From Alloclostridium intestinigallinarum (GTDB lineage Bacteria > Bacillota > Clostridia > Christensenellales > UBA3700), in assembly GCA_904393845.1 (NCBI GenBank), contig CAJFNB010000039.1, forward strand, positions 1-25,605: a stretch of 25,605 bases of DNA. Reading direction: 5' to 3'. Positions 14,986 to 22,529 of the stretch are shown piece after piece. Position numbers and translations under genes: made by a program. A model generated the notes under the pieces. It saw nothing but the letters and a program-made list of their open reading frames with translations, was not told the DNA's origin and made no database searches. Every line of letters begins with the position of its first letter. Within the stretch, counting starts at the first letter, position 1.

Positions 14986-15950
14986 CTACTCCTCGCCGTC
15001 CGAGCCGTCGTCGTCCTCCTCGTCGTCTTCCTCGTCCTCGAATTCTTCGTCAAAATCGTTGCCGGTGTCTATTTCGTCGTCCTCTCCGTAGTCTGGCTCT
15101 TCCTGCTCTTCATCGCCGTCGGCTATATCCGCCGCAGCCTCGTCCATAGCCTCGTTATCGGCGGAATCTTCGTCATTCTCCCCGCCTTCGGCCTTTTCAT
15201 CATCGCCGCTGACAAACTGTACGTCTTCGCCTTTAAGGAATTCGGGAAGCTCGTCTTCCGCCTTCAAAGCCTCATCCAGCGCCTTTTCCGTTGCGTTCAA
15301 AGCGTCTGTTTCGTCGTCATCGGCGCTGTAAACTTCACCCGTAAAGTCGTCCGCAAGATTAACTTCCTTGAACAGTTCTTCTCTCTTGACCGCAAACGTG
15401 CCCAGCTCCATCAATCTCTTCATAACATCCTTATATTCGGGCAGTTCGTTCAGACTGCGCAACTGGAATCTGCGCAAAAATTCATTGGTCGTGACGTAAA
15501 GCCAGGGACGGCCGGGTGTATTGCGGTGTCCGCTGACCCTGATAAGTCCCGCTCTTGTCAGCGTGGTAAGCGCGTAATCCGCGCTCGTATTGCCTCTTAT
15601 TTCCTCTATTTCACCGCGCGTGATAGGCTGTTTATAGGCGATTATCGCCAAAACTTGCAATAACGTGTCGGAAAGCGCCTTTTGGCGGATGGGGCGCAAC
15701 ACGTCGGAAACCACCTCTCCGTACGCCGGATTGGACGTGAACTGCACGTAGTCGTTAAACTCCACGAGCAGTATCCCCCTTTCTCCCTTGTAGCGTTGTG
15801 CCAGGGCGCGGACCGCGTCGTTGAGCTGTTTGCGCGTCACTCCCTCCAACTTGTCNNNNNNNNNNNNNNNNNNNNNNNNNNNNNNNNNNTCTTTATCTCC
15901 GTTCCGGCGGAAAAGATTATCGCCTCTACCGTTTGAATGAGATTTTCCAT
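14986..15950 (-). CDS. scpB: Segregation and condensation protein B, interrupted by an assembly gap, long acidic tail
   Basis: ScpB pairs with ScpA and Smc in the bacterial condensin that compacts and separates chromosomes. The start is the ATG at 15948-15950, overlapping the scpA stop as TGATG; the first 20 residues begin MENLIQTVEAIIFSAGTEIK, a typical ScpB N-terminus. A 34-N gap follows, and the frame resumes as DKLEGVTRKQL. The winged-helix core shows LAIIAYKQPITRGEIEEIRG and GRPWLYVTT. The two halves are out of frame by one base across the Ns, so the gap size is wrong rather than the gene broken. After the core come about 110 strongly acidic residues; Bacillus ScpB has only about 197 in total against about 321 here. 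Confidence 0.93.
15856..15889. other. Assembly gap of 34 Ns within scpB
   Basis: The Ns mark a scaffold join. For scpB to stay open, the true gap must be 32, 35 or another length of the same remainder modulo 3, not 34. Confidence 0.98.
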
Positions 15951-16780
15951 CAGTTGTTCCCCTCCTCTTCGTCTATCTTTACAAGTTCGCGCATATCCGC
16001 CTTGCTTATGTCGAAGTTTTCGTCAAGCGTTATGTATATTTCACCGAACAGCTCTTTCTGTTCAGCCTTTGCGACCTGCTTTTTCATCAGCTCCAACAGC
16101 GCGGAAAAAGTAGCTATCACTTCGCTTTTATTATACACGGACGTAAACAGCTGGGAAAATTCCACGCTCTTTTTTTCGGAAAGCACGGTAGTGATATACA
16201 CTATTTTTTCCGCAACCGTGTACGTGTCGCGCGCTATCTTCTTGGTGGTCGTACGCCTGTCGTCATCGCTGAAATTGAACAATATTTTCCCGTATGCGTC
16301 TATCAGCTTTTCCAGATTGAAACTCTTTATGACAACTTTCGCGTCTTCTTCCGTAAATTGGGGATCCCTCATAAAGCGGTTTGTGGTTTCAAGTCCCCTC
16401 AGCTTCTCCGACTGCCTTTTGAATATCTCGTACAGTTTCAGCTGGAATTCCAGCCTCTCTCTGGGGTCTTCTATCCATTCGTCGCCGTCGTCCATATACG
16501 CATCGTCTTCCACCTCGGGAGGCAGCACGGAACGCGACTTTATTTCAAGCAGAGTAGCCGCCATTGCCATAAAGTCCGCCGCCACGTCCATATCCACCGT
16601 GTCCAGCTGTTTCATATACTCCATATACTGACCCGTAATTTCGGATATGGGAAAGTTGTCTATCTGATACTTTCCCTCTTCCACTATGAGCGTATAAAGG
16701 AGCGCGATGGGACCTTCGAAGTCGCCCAGAGAAAATTTGAGCGAATCACTTGCATGATATTCAAAAGCCGCGTTTGCCAT
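15950..16780 (-). CDS. scpA: Segregation and condensation protein A
   Basis: This 276-residue kleisin-type protein bridges Smc heads and binds ScpB in the condensin complex. The N-terminal FSLGDFEGPIALLYTLI (17-33) matches the family's FxGPLDLLLxLI segment, and VAADFMAMAATLLEIKSRS (67-85) is the next conserved block. A charged central linker and a winged-helix-like C-terminus with VEFSQLF and VIATFSALLELMKK follow. The ATG overlaps the stop of the M50 gene as TAATG and follows GGGGGA. Upstream in-frame codons lie inside the M50 gene and are not used. scpB follows with a one-base overlap. Confidence 0.95.
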   Translation of the reverse strand: MANAAFEYHASDSLKFSLGDFEGPIALLYTLIVEEGKYQIDNFPISEITGQYMEYMKQLDTVDMDVAADFMAMAATLLEIKSRSVLPPEVEDDAYMDDGDEWIEDPRERLEFQLKLYEIFKRQSEKLRGLETTNRFMRDPQFTEEDAKVVIKSFNLEKLIDAYGKILFNFSDDDRRTTTKKIARDTYTVAEKIVYITTVLSEKKSVEFSQLFTSVYNKSEVIATFSALLELMKKQVAKAEQKELFGEIYITLDENFDISKADMRELVKIDEEEGNN

Positions 16781-17541
16781 TACATTCCCCCTAAAATGCT
16801 GTTTTGAATTATATTCATCAGCCGTATGAACAGATACTGGTATTGACCGAAGATATTCAGGTTTACCCCGATATAGCTTGCTATATATCCCAATACGGTG
16901 AATATCAGGATAACGCCGATAAGCAGAAAATTGCCGTATCTGTAATTGAATCTGACGTAAGCGTTGTCCGGTTTTGCCAGCGTTTCGACCACTCTGAATC
17001 CGTCCAGCGGATAGATGGGTATAAGGTTGAACAGGAACAGAGTCATATTTATCGTCACGCCGTATGCGCACAGATAGTAGAAAAACTCGTAGGCATACCT
17101 CGCCGCCATAGACGCGGTTGCGTAATACATGCTTCCGCCGTACCCCACTATCACGTTAGCCGCGCCGAATACCGCCGTGACTATGCACAGCCCGATAAGC
17201 GCGACTACGGCGAGAATAAGGTTCATGGTCACGCCCGCAAGAGAAGTCATAAGCATACCCTTGCGGTAATTCGTGAAGTTGCGCGAGTCTATTGGCACGG
17301 GTTTAGCCCAGCCGAATCCGACTATAAGCATCATAATTGTGCCCAATATGTCGAAATGTTTAAGCGGATTGAGCGTAAGTCTTCCCGCGTATTTGGCGGT
17401 AAAATCGCCGTTCAGATACGCGGCGTAGCCGTGTGCCACCTCGTGGAGCATTATCGCAAACGCGCCGACGATGACTATCGCAAGCAGCATCAACAGTCCG
17501 GAAACGAAATTTCCGCTTGTAAATATCTGATATATCAGCAC
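16780..17541 (-). CDS. Site-2 protease family (M50) membrane metalloprotease
   Basis: This 253-residue polytopic protein has the zinc motif HEVAH (33-37) in the second hydrophobic segment and the third ligand in NLIPIYPLDG (172-181, Asp180). Hydrophobic spans lie near 12-40, 66-82, 97-122, 155-177 and 207-227. It is the YwhC-like group of S2P proteases, which cleave within membranes; no PDZ domain is present and the substrate is not known. The start is GTG with GGAG about 10 bases upstream; no ATG lies near. It sits 6 bases after lysA and overlaps scpA by one base, a cluster often seen in Clostridia. Confidence 0.92.
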   Translation of the reverse strand: MLIYQIFTSGNFVSGLLMLLAIVIVGAFAIMLHEVAHGYAAYLNGDFTAKYAGRLTLNPLKHFDILGTIMMLIVGFGWAKPVPIDSRNFTNYRKGMLMTSLAGVTMNLILAVVALIGLCIVTAVFGAANVIVGYGGSMYYATASMAARYAYEFFYYLCAYGVTINMTLFLFNLIPIYPLDGFRVVETLAKPDNAYVRFNYRYGNFLLIGVILIFTVLGYIASYIGVNLNIFGQYQYLFIRLMNIIQNSILGGM

Positions 17542-17547
17542 TCTTTA

Positions 17548-18864
17548 TTACTCCGTATCGGGAATCACGTCCAGCCGCGCCAGATCCTCGTAAGTCTGCG
17601 GTCTGACGGCATAGCCGCTCTTTCCCCCGCGCACGAATACCACGGGAGGTATTACGTTGCGGTTATAGTTGCTTGCCATGGAATAGCAGTATGCGCCCGT
17701 GGTAAACACGGCGAGCAAATCGCCGCGCTTTGCCTTGGGCAGTTTAATATCCTTTATTATTATATCGCCGCTTTCACAGCATTTTCCCGCAATCGTGACG
17801 ACTTCTTCGGGCTTGTCGTTCGCCCTGTTTGCGAGCACGGCTTCATATTTTGCCTCATACAGCGCGGGACGGATGTTATCCGTCATGCCGCCGTCGATTG
17901 CCACGTATTTGCGTACTCCTTCTATATCCTTGATTGCGCCGACGGAATAAAGCGTAACGCCCGCTTCGCCCACAATCGCCCTGCCGGGTTCGATTATGAA
18001 CACGGGCTTTTTAATCTTTTTGCGCTCCACGCAGTCGGAAAGCGTCTGCGTAAGCAGTTTGACGTAATCGCAGTATTCTCCGACGTTGTATTTGGGGTCC
18101 TCTTCCGTATAATGCACGCCGAAGCCGCCGCCCAGATTGAGCACGTCCACCGTTATGCCGTCTTCCTGCAGCTGCTTGATAAAGTCTGTCATAACGTCCA
18201 CGGCAAGGGCAAACGCCGAGCGGTCGAATATCTGCGAACCTATGTGGCAGTGCACGCCCGAAAATTTCAGATTACTCCTTGACGCGACGTCCTTTATCGC
18301 CTTTTCCGCCGCGCCCGATTTTATCGAAAAACCGAATTTGGAATCAACTTTCGCCGTCTGTATATACGAATGGGTATGCGCTTCCACGCCCGGATTCACC
18401 CTGACGAGCACCTTCTGCACCCTGCCGTATTTTTTGGCGTATTCGTTTATACGTTCCGCGTCGTCGGCGGCGTCCACCACGATAGTGCCCACGCCCGCCT
18501 GCATTGCAAGGTCGAGTTCCCCGTCCAGCTTGTTATTGCCGTGGAAGAACGCCCGCGACATATCGAAGCCTGCGGAAGCGGCGGTATATATCTCCCCTCC
18601 CGAAACCACGTCTATGCAGGTGCCTTCCTGTTTCATTATGTTATATATCGCCTTGCACGAAAACGCCTTGGAAGCGTACGCCATATTGCCTTCACCGTAA
18701 GTCTGCGCGATAGTCTGTCTGAACGCGCGGCATACGGAACGGACGTATTCTTCATCCATAACATAGAGCGGCGTACCGTATTTTTCCGCAAGACCGACGC
18801 AGTCGCAGCCGCCTATTTCGAGATGTCCTTTGTCATTCACTTTCATTGTGGATCTGTAATTCAT
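17548..18864 (-). CDS. lysA: Diaminopimelate decarboxylase
   Basis: This 438-residue PLP enzyme converts meso-diaminopimelate to L-lysine and CO2, the last step of lysine synthesis. The PLP lysine is K66 in YASKAF. Fold type III marks follow: VDVVSGGE-like IDVVSGGEIY, HCHIGSQ, LNLGGGFGVHY, EPGRAIVGEAG, and CCESGD with the active-site Cys near the C-terminus, then YCYSMASNYN. The ATG at 18864 is preferred, with GGGTGA 5 bases upstream; a GTG at 18873 overlaps that site. It is the first gene of lysA-M50-scpA-scpB and is divergent from the WYL regulator. Confidence 0.95.
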   Translation of the reverse strand: MNYRSTMKVNDKGHLEIGGCDCVGLAEKYGTPLYVMDEEYVRSVCRAFRQTIAQTYGEGNMAYASKAFSCKAIYNIMKQEGTCIDVVSGGEIYTAASAGFDMSRAFFHGNNKLDGELDLAMQAGVGTIVVDAADDAERINEYAKKYGRVQKVLVRVNPGVEAHTHSYIQTAKVDSKFGFSIKSGAAEKAIKDVASRSNLKFSGVHCHIGSQIFDRSAFALAVDVMTDFIKQLQEDGITVDVLNLGGGFGVHYTEEDPKYNVGEYCDYVKLLTQTLSDCVERKKIKKPVFIIEPGRAIVGEAGVTLYSVGAIKDIEGVRKYVAIDGGMTDNIRPALYEAKYEAVLANRANDKPEEVVTIAGKCCESGDIIIKDIKLPKAKRGDLLAVFTTGAYCYSMASNYNRNVIPPVVFVRGGKSGYAVRPQTYEDLARLDVIPDTE

Positions 18865-18893
18865 CTTCTTCACCCGTTGAATTTAGTTAATTT

Positions 18894-18923
18894 ATTGTAA
18901 CACACACGCGCGCACGTTGTCAA
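18894..18923 (-). promoter_or_regulatory. lysA operon promoter
   Basis: On the minus strand TTGACA (18918-18923), 18 bases and TACAAT (18894-18899). The spacer is alternating purine-pyrimidine (ACGTGCGCGCGTGTGTGT), which is unusual and could favour Z-DNA. Predicted leader is about 25 bases with no room for a lysine riboswitch. Confidence 0.78.
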
Positions 18924-18987
18924 AATAATACCCGCGCGCATTTTATATATTTTTGTAAAATAAGCGGTTTTGCAAAAAGCGGCTATA

Positions 18988-19016
18988 TTGACAGCATTTA
19001 GCATATATGATATAAT
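18988..19016 (+). promoter_or_regulatory. Consensus promoter of the WYL regulator
   Basis: TTGACA (18988-18993), exactly 17 bases, and TATAAT (19011-19016) form a perfect sigma-A consensus. It is divergent from the lysA promoter, about 65 bases between the two -35 elements. Confidence 0.88.
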
Positions 19017-19035
19017 TTATCCGGAAAACGCAACG

Positions 19036-19048
19036 TGCCCGTCGGGCA
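19036..19048 (+). other. Small hairpin just before the regulator's ribosome site
   Basis: TGCCC and GGGCA pair around a GTC loop, ending two bases before the AAAGGAG site of the GTG start. It may tune translation, or be chance. Confidence 0.35.
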
Positions 19049-19062
19049 AAAAGGAGAATTCC

Positions 19063-19986
19063 GTGTTAGACAAACTGCTTTCAATGACGATAAAACTGAT
19101 AAGCCGCGAAAAGATGACGGCGACGGAACTTGCTTCCGAGCTGGAAATTTCCATACGCACCGTTTACAGGTATATAGACGTGCTCAGTTCGGCGGGCATT
19201 CCTCTCTACTGCAGGCGCGGCAACGGCGGCGGCATAATGGTGGGTAAAGAATTCCGTCTGCCCGCGATGTTTCTGAACCGCGAGGAACTGGACGTGGTTA
19301 TCGCCGCTCTTTCCTCTTCCGAGATGAAGGACGTAAAAACAGCCGCCGGTGCGCGCGATAAGCTGATTACCATGAAAGACAGAAGACCCGCGGAAAGCAA
19401 GCCGTACTATAACGAAAATTATATAGTGGAAAACAGCGACGCGGAGAGCAACGCCTCTCTTACCGATAAAATCAATACGATTATCGACGCAAAGCGCTCG
19501 CGCAAAACCATGCGCATTTGCTATCACGACTACCGCGGTGAAACCACGACGCGCGATATCGACCCTTACTGCCTCGTCTATCATGACGGCTGCTGGTACG
19601 CGTACTCGTTCTGCCACCTGCGCAGACAAATGCGTCTTTTCAAGATAGCGCGCATAACGCACATGACCTTTACGGGCGGAGTTTTCATACCCGAATCAAG
19701 GGGAAAATCGTACAACTTCAATCTTGCTCCCCCTGCGGAAAAGGTGCAGATTACTTTGAAAATCGCTCCCGAAGGCAGATATGACGCGGAAGATTGGCTG
19801 GGTGTGGAGAACGTGAAACCTTCGGACGACGGAATAAACTTTCTGGCGACGGGGACCGTGCCTGCGGACGCCGCAACTTACGCGAAAATAATAAAATTCG
19901 GCAAAAACGCGGAAGTGGTTTCTCCCCCTTCCGTAAAACGCGCCGTAATCGTAATGTGTGAAGAATTCCTCTCCGCAAATAAATAG
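19063..19986 (+). CDS. YafY-type HTH and WYL-domain transcriptional regulator
   Basis: This 307-residue protein is likely a ligand-responsive DNA-binding regulator. Residues 1-60 form a winged HTH (HTH_11-like) with MTATELASELEISIRTVYR and a recognition helix ending YIDVLSSAGIP, then a Gly-rich wing (GNGGGIMV). Residues about 145-205 form the WYL domain, with CWYAYSFCHLRRQMRLFKI as the core motif. A C-terminal WCX-like extension follows. The GTG at 19063 is chosen for AAGGAG 6 bases upstream and because the HTH starts immediately; codons upstream fall in the promoter. It is divergent from lysA, so control of lysA or itself is possible but unproven. The ligand is unknown. Confidence 0.9.
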   Translation: MLDKLLSMTIKLISREKMTATELASELEISIRTVYRYIDVLSSAGIPLYCRRGNGGGIMVGKEFRLPAMFLNREELDVVIAALSSSEMKDVKTAAGARDKLITMKDRRPAESKPYYNENYIVENSDAESNASLTDKINTIIDAKRSRKTMRICYHDYRGETTTRDIDPYCLVYHDGCWYAYSFCHLRRQMRLFKIARITHMTFTGGVFIPESRGKSYNFNLAPPAEKVQITLKIAPEGRYDAEDWLGVENVKPSDDGINFLATGTVPADAATYAKIIKFGKNAEVVSPPSVKRAVIVMCEEFLSANK

Positions 19987-20083
19987 CATTTTTACGCAAA
20001 TGAAACTTATAGCGGTACTAGGGCGGCTTCAAAAATAATTCTCCGCGCATTGACCCCGCGCGGTTTTACTTGTAAAAGACAGA

Positions 20084-20110
20084 AAAAAAGCGGCATAACG
20101 CCGCTTTTTT
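20084..20110. terminator. Bidirectional terminator between the WYL regulator and icd
   Basis: AAAAAAGCGGC and GCCGCTTTTTT pair around ATAAC, with T runs on both strands. It lies between convergent genes and can end both. Bases 19987-20083 hold no gene. Confidence 0.9.
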
Positions 20111-20125
20111 ATCGCTACGTTTTAA

Positions 20126-21325
20126 TTAAAGATTGCTTGCTATCTTGCGGATAAATTCTTCCGTATTCAGCTTTACCGCCGGCACGTCCGACTTGAACAG
20201 GGACACGAGGTCGCCCGTCATATAGCCGCTTTCGATGGTGGAAATCGTGGCTTTTTCCAGCTTGTTTGCAAATTCTACGAGTTCCGCATTACCGTCAAGT
20301 TCTCCCCTCTTGCGCAGTGCGCCCGACCATGCGAATATGGTTGCCACGGGGTTGGTGGAAGTTTCTTCGCCCTTCAGATATTTGTAGTAGTGGCGGGTAA
20401 CCGTTCCGTGCGCCGCCTCGTATTCGTAATTGCCGTCGGGGGACACGAGTACCGAAGTCATCATTGCAAGCGAACCGTAAGCGGTTGCCACCATATCGCT
20501 CATAACGTCGCCGTCGTAGTTCTTGCATGCCCAGATAAATCCGCCGTGCGAGCGCATCACGCGCGCCACCGCGTCGTCTATCAGCGTGTAGAAGTATTCT
20601 ATGCCCGCTTTTTCGAATTTTTCCTTGTATTCGTTTTCGTAAATTTCCGCGAATATGTCCTTAAAAGTATGGTCGTACGTCTTGGATATAGTGTCCTTGG
20701 TGGCGAACCACACGTCCTGTTTTACGTCGAGGGCATAGTTGAAGCAGCAGCGCGCAAAGCTCGAAATGCTCTTTTCGGTGTTGTGCATACCCAAAACTAT
20801 GCCGCCCGATTTGGAGAAATCGAAAATTTCTATCTCGCGCCTGCCGTTTTCGTCCTCGATAACGAGCATGGCTTTTCCGCCCTTGGCAACTTTTCCTTCC
20901 ACGTCGCGGTAAATGTCGCCGTAGGCGTGCCTTGCCATGGTTATCGGGCTTGTCCAGCCGGGAACGTAGGGCTGAATGCCCTTCACCAGAATGGGCGCGC
21001 GGAACACCGTTCCGTCCAGAATCGCCCTTATGGTTCCGTTGGGACTTTTCCACATGGAAGAAAGATTGTATTCTTCCACGCGCTGGGCGTTGGGCGTAAT
21101 GGTAGCGCATTTAACGCCTACGCCGTATTTTTTGATTGCGAGCGCGCTTTCCGTGGTCACGGCGTCCTTGGTTTCCTCGCGGTGGACAAGTCCCAGATCG
21201 TAATATTCCGTGTTCAGTTCCACATAGGGTTTGATAAGTATGTCCTTGATCTGCTGCCAGATTACTCTGGTCATTTCGTCGCCGTCCATTTCCACGAGCG
21301 GCACCGACATTTTGATTTTAGCCAT
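20126..21325 (-). CDS. icd: NADP-dependent isocitrate dehydrogenase, eukaryotic-type
   Basis: This 399-residue enzyme oxidises isocitrate to 2-oxoglutarate and CO2, supplying 2-oxoglutarate for glutamate synthesis and NADPH. The sequence matches the homodimeric type II (eukaryotic-like) subfamily, not the E. coli type: VEMDGDEMTRVIW (11-23), SPNGTIRAILDGTVFR (about 93-108), WACKNYDGDVMSD, AAHGTVTRHY and STNPVATIFAWS are typical, and the NADP-binding HGTVTRH is intact. GGAGAG precedes the ATG. It lies 31 bases after ddl but has its own promoter inside the ddl 3' end, so it is likely transcribed both alone and by read-through. No other TCA genes are in the window. Confidence 0.95.
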   Translation of the reverse strand: MAKIKMSVPLVEMDGDEMTRVIWQQIKDILIKPYVELNTEYYDLGLVHREETKDAVTTESALAIKKYGVGVKCATITPNAQRVEEYNLSSMWKSPNGTIRAILDGTVFRAPILVKGIQPYVPGWTSPITMARHAYGDIYRDVEGKVAKGGKAMLVIEDENGRREIEIFDFSKSGGIVLGMHNTEKSISSFARCCFNYALDVKQDVWFATKDTISKTYDHTFKDIFAEIYENEYKEKFEKAGIEYFYTLIDDAVARVMRSHGGFIWACKNYDGDVMSDMVATAYGSLAMMTSVLVSPDGNYEYEAAHGTVTRHYYKYLKGEETSTNPVATIFAWSGALRKRGELDGNAELVEFANKLEKATISTIESGYMTGDLVSLFKSDVPAVKLNTEEFIRKIASNL

Positions 21326-21355
21326 GGTAACTCTCCGTTAATTTAATACCCTATT

Positions 21356-21384
21356 ATTATATATGCCGCGCGCCGATTTTGCAA
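21356..21384 (-). promoter_or_regulatory. icd promoter within the 3' end of ddl
   Basis: On the minus strand TTGCAA (21379-21384), 17 bases and TATAAT (21356-21361), with the start expected about 23 bases before the icd ATG. It has the same TTGCAA-17-TATAAT form as the galT promoter. Confidence 0.7.
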
Positions 21385-22520
21385 GCGTTTGCGCTGAATG
21401 TGCCGCACGCTTCGCATCCCGTCGCGCCGAACGCTTTCAGCACGTCCGAAGAAAACTTTCCGCCCTTGTCCACGCCTTCCGCAACCGCCTCTTCTATAAT
21501 TATATCCATAAGTCTGTTGCCGTCTATCCCCTTATCCGTAAACAGATAGTTTGCAAGCGACCCGGGAATGGTGTTGGCTTCGTTGAGGTATACCTCTCCG
21601 CCGTCATAGTCTATCAGATAATCAAAGCGCACCACCCCTTTCATACCGAGTTCCTTGTATACGTTGTACGAGGTGCGCTTTATATACTCTTCTTTATCCT
21701 GCGGAATTTTTGCGGGAAATTCGCGTGCGGAAGCGTTTATTTTGCCGCCGCCCGACTTTCCGCCCGAAAGATATTTGTCCTCGAAAGTCAAAAACTCCTT
21801 CCAGCATACGGGACGTTCCAGAGAAGAAACTATTATTTCGCCGCGGCTTTTCACACACGCGCAGTTTATTTCCGTAAAGTTTTCGAGAGCGCGCTCGATT
21901 ATCGCAAATTCGTCGAATTCGAACGCAACGGAGAGTGCCGCAAGCAGTTCCACGTCGTTTTTAGCTACGTCTATTCCTATGGATGAGCCTTGGCGGGCGG
22001 GCTTGACTATTACCGGATAACCGCATTTTTTCGCGTACTTTATCGCCTCCTTCTCCCCTCCGCGCTGTACTTTTGCCGCGGGTAAAACATTTGCGCCCAA
22101 CCCTAGGAATATACTTTTTGAAGTTATTTTATTCATGCAGATTGCGGAAGGTTCCACCCCGGGCGACGTGTAAGGGATTGAGCACATCTCGAAAAAGCCC
22201 TGTAACGCTCCGTTTTCACCCGTTCCGCCGTGCGTGCACAGCAGGGCGCAGTCAATGCGTATGCGCTTCGACTTCAGCCGCCCTTTCACGCAAAGCGCGC
22301 CTTTTTCAAAATATACGGGCGTACCCGCAGGCGGTTTTTCACCGATATATGTGCGTATACTCTGCGCATTTTCGGGCATTCCCATACCGCCGTCCGCACC
22401 GATAAGCACGGGGTAAACTTTGTATCTGAATTTATCAAGCATACCCAGCGCCTGGATACCGGTAATTATTGATACGTCGCGTTCGCAAGACGTACCGCCG
22501 TATACAACAGCAATATTCAT
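21357..22520 (-). CDS. ddl: D-alanine--D-alanine ligase
   Basis: This 387-residue ATP-grasp enzyme makes D-Ala-D-Ala for the peptidoglycan stem. The N-terminal GGTSCERDVS (8-17), HGGTGENGALQG (97-108), the ATP-grasp PVIVKPARQGSSIGI and the metal-binding LNEANTIPGS near 320 are all present. The omega-loop region is Gly/Ser-rich (YLSGGKSGGGKINASAREFP), a form seen in some clostridial Ddl proteins. The C-terminus adds a short tail with three cysteines (GATGCEACGTFSANACK). AGGAGG overlaps the stop of the upstream Mur ligase gene, 9 bases apart. D-lactate or D-Ser use cannot be excluded by eye, but nothing suggests van genes. Confidence 0.92.
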   Translation of the reverse strand: MNIAVVYGGTSCERDVSIITGIQALGMLDKFRYKVYPVLIGADGGMGMPENAQSIRTYIGEKPPAGTPVYFEKGALCVKGRLKSKRIRIDCALLCTHGGTGENGALQGFFEMCSIPYTSPGVEPSAICMNKITSKSIFLGLGANVLPAAKVQRGGEKEAIKYAKKCGYPVIVKPARQGSSIGIDVAKNDVELLAALSVAFEFDEFAIIERALENFTEINCACVKSRGEIIVSSLERPVCWKEFLTFEDKYLSGGKSGGGKINASAREFPAKIPQDKEEYIKRTSYNVYKELGMKGVVRFDYLIDYDGGEVYLNEANTIPGSLANYLFTDKGIDGNRLMDIIIEEAVAEGVDKGGKFSSDVLKAFGATGCEACGTFSANACKIGARHI

Positions 22521-22529
22521 ACACCCCTC

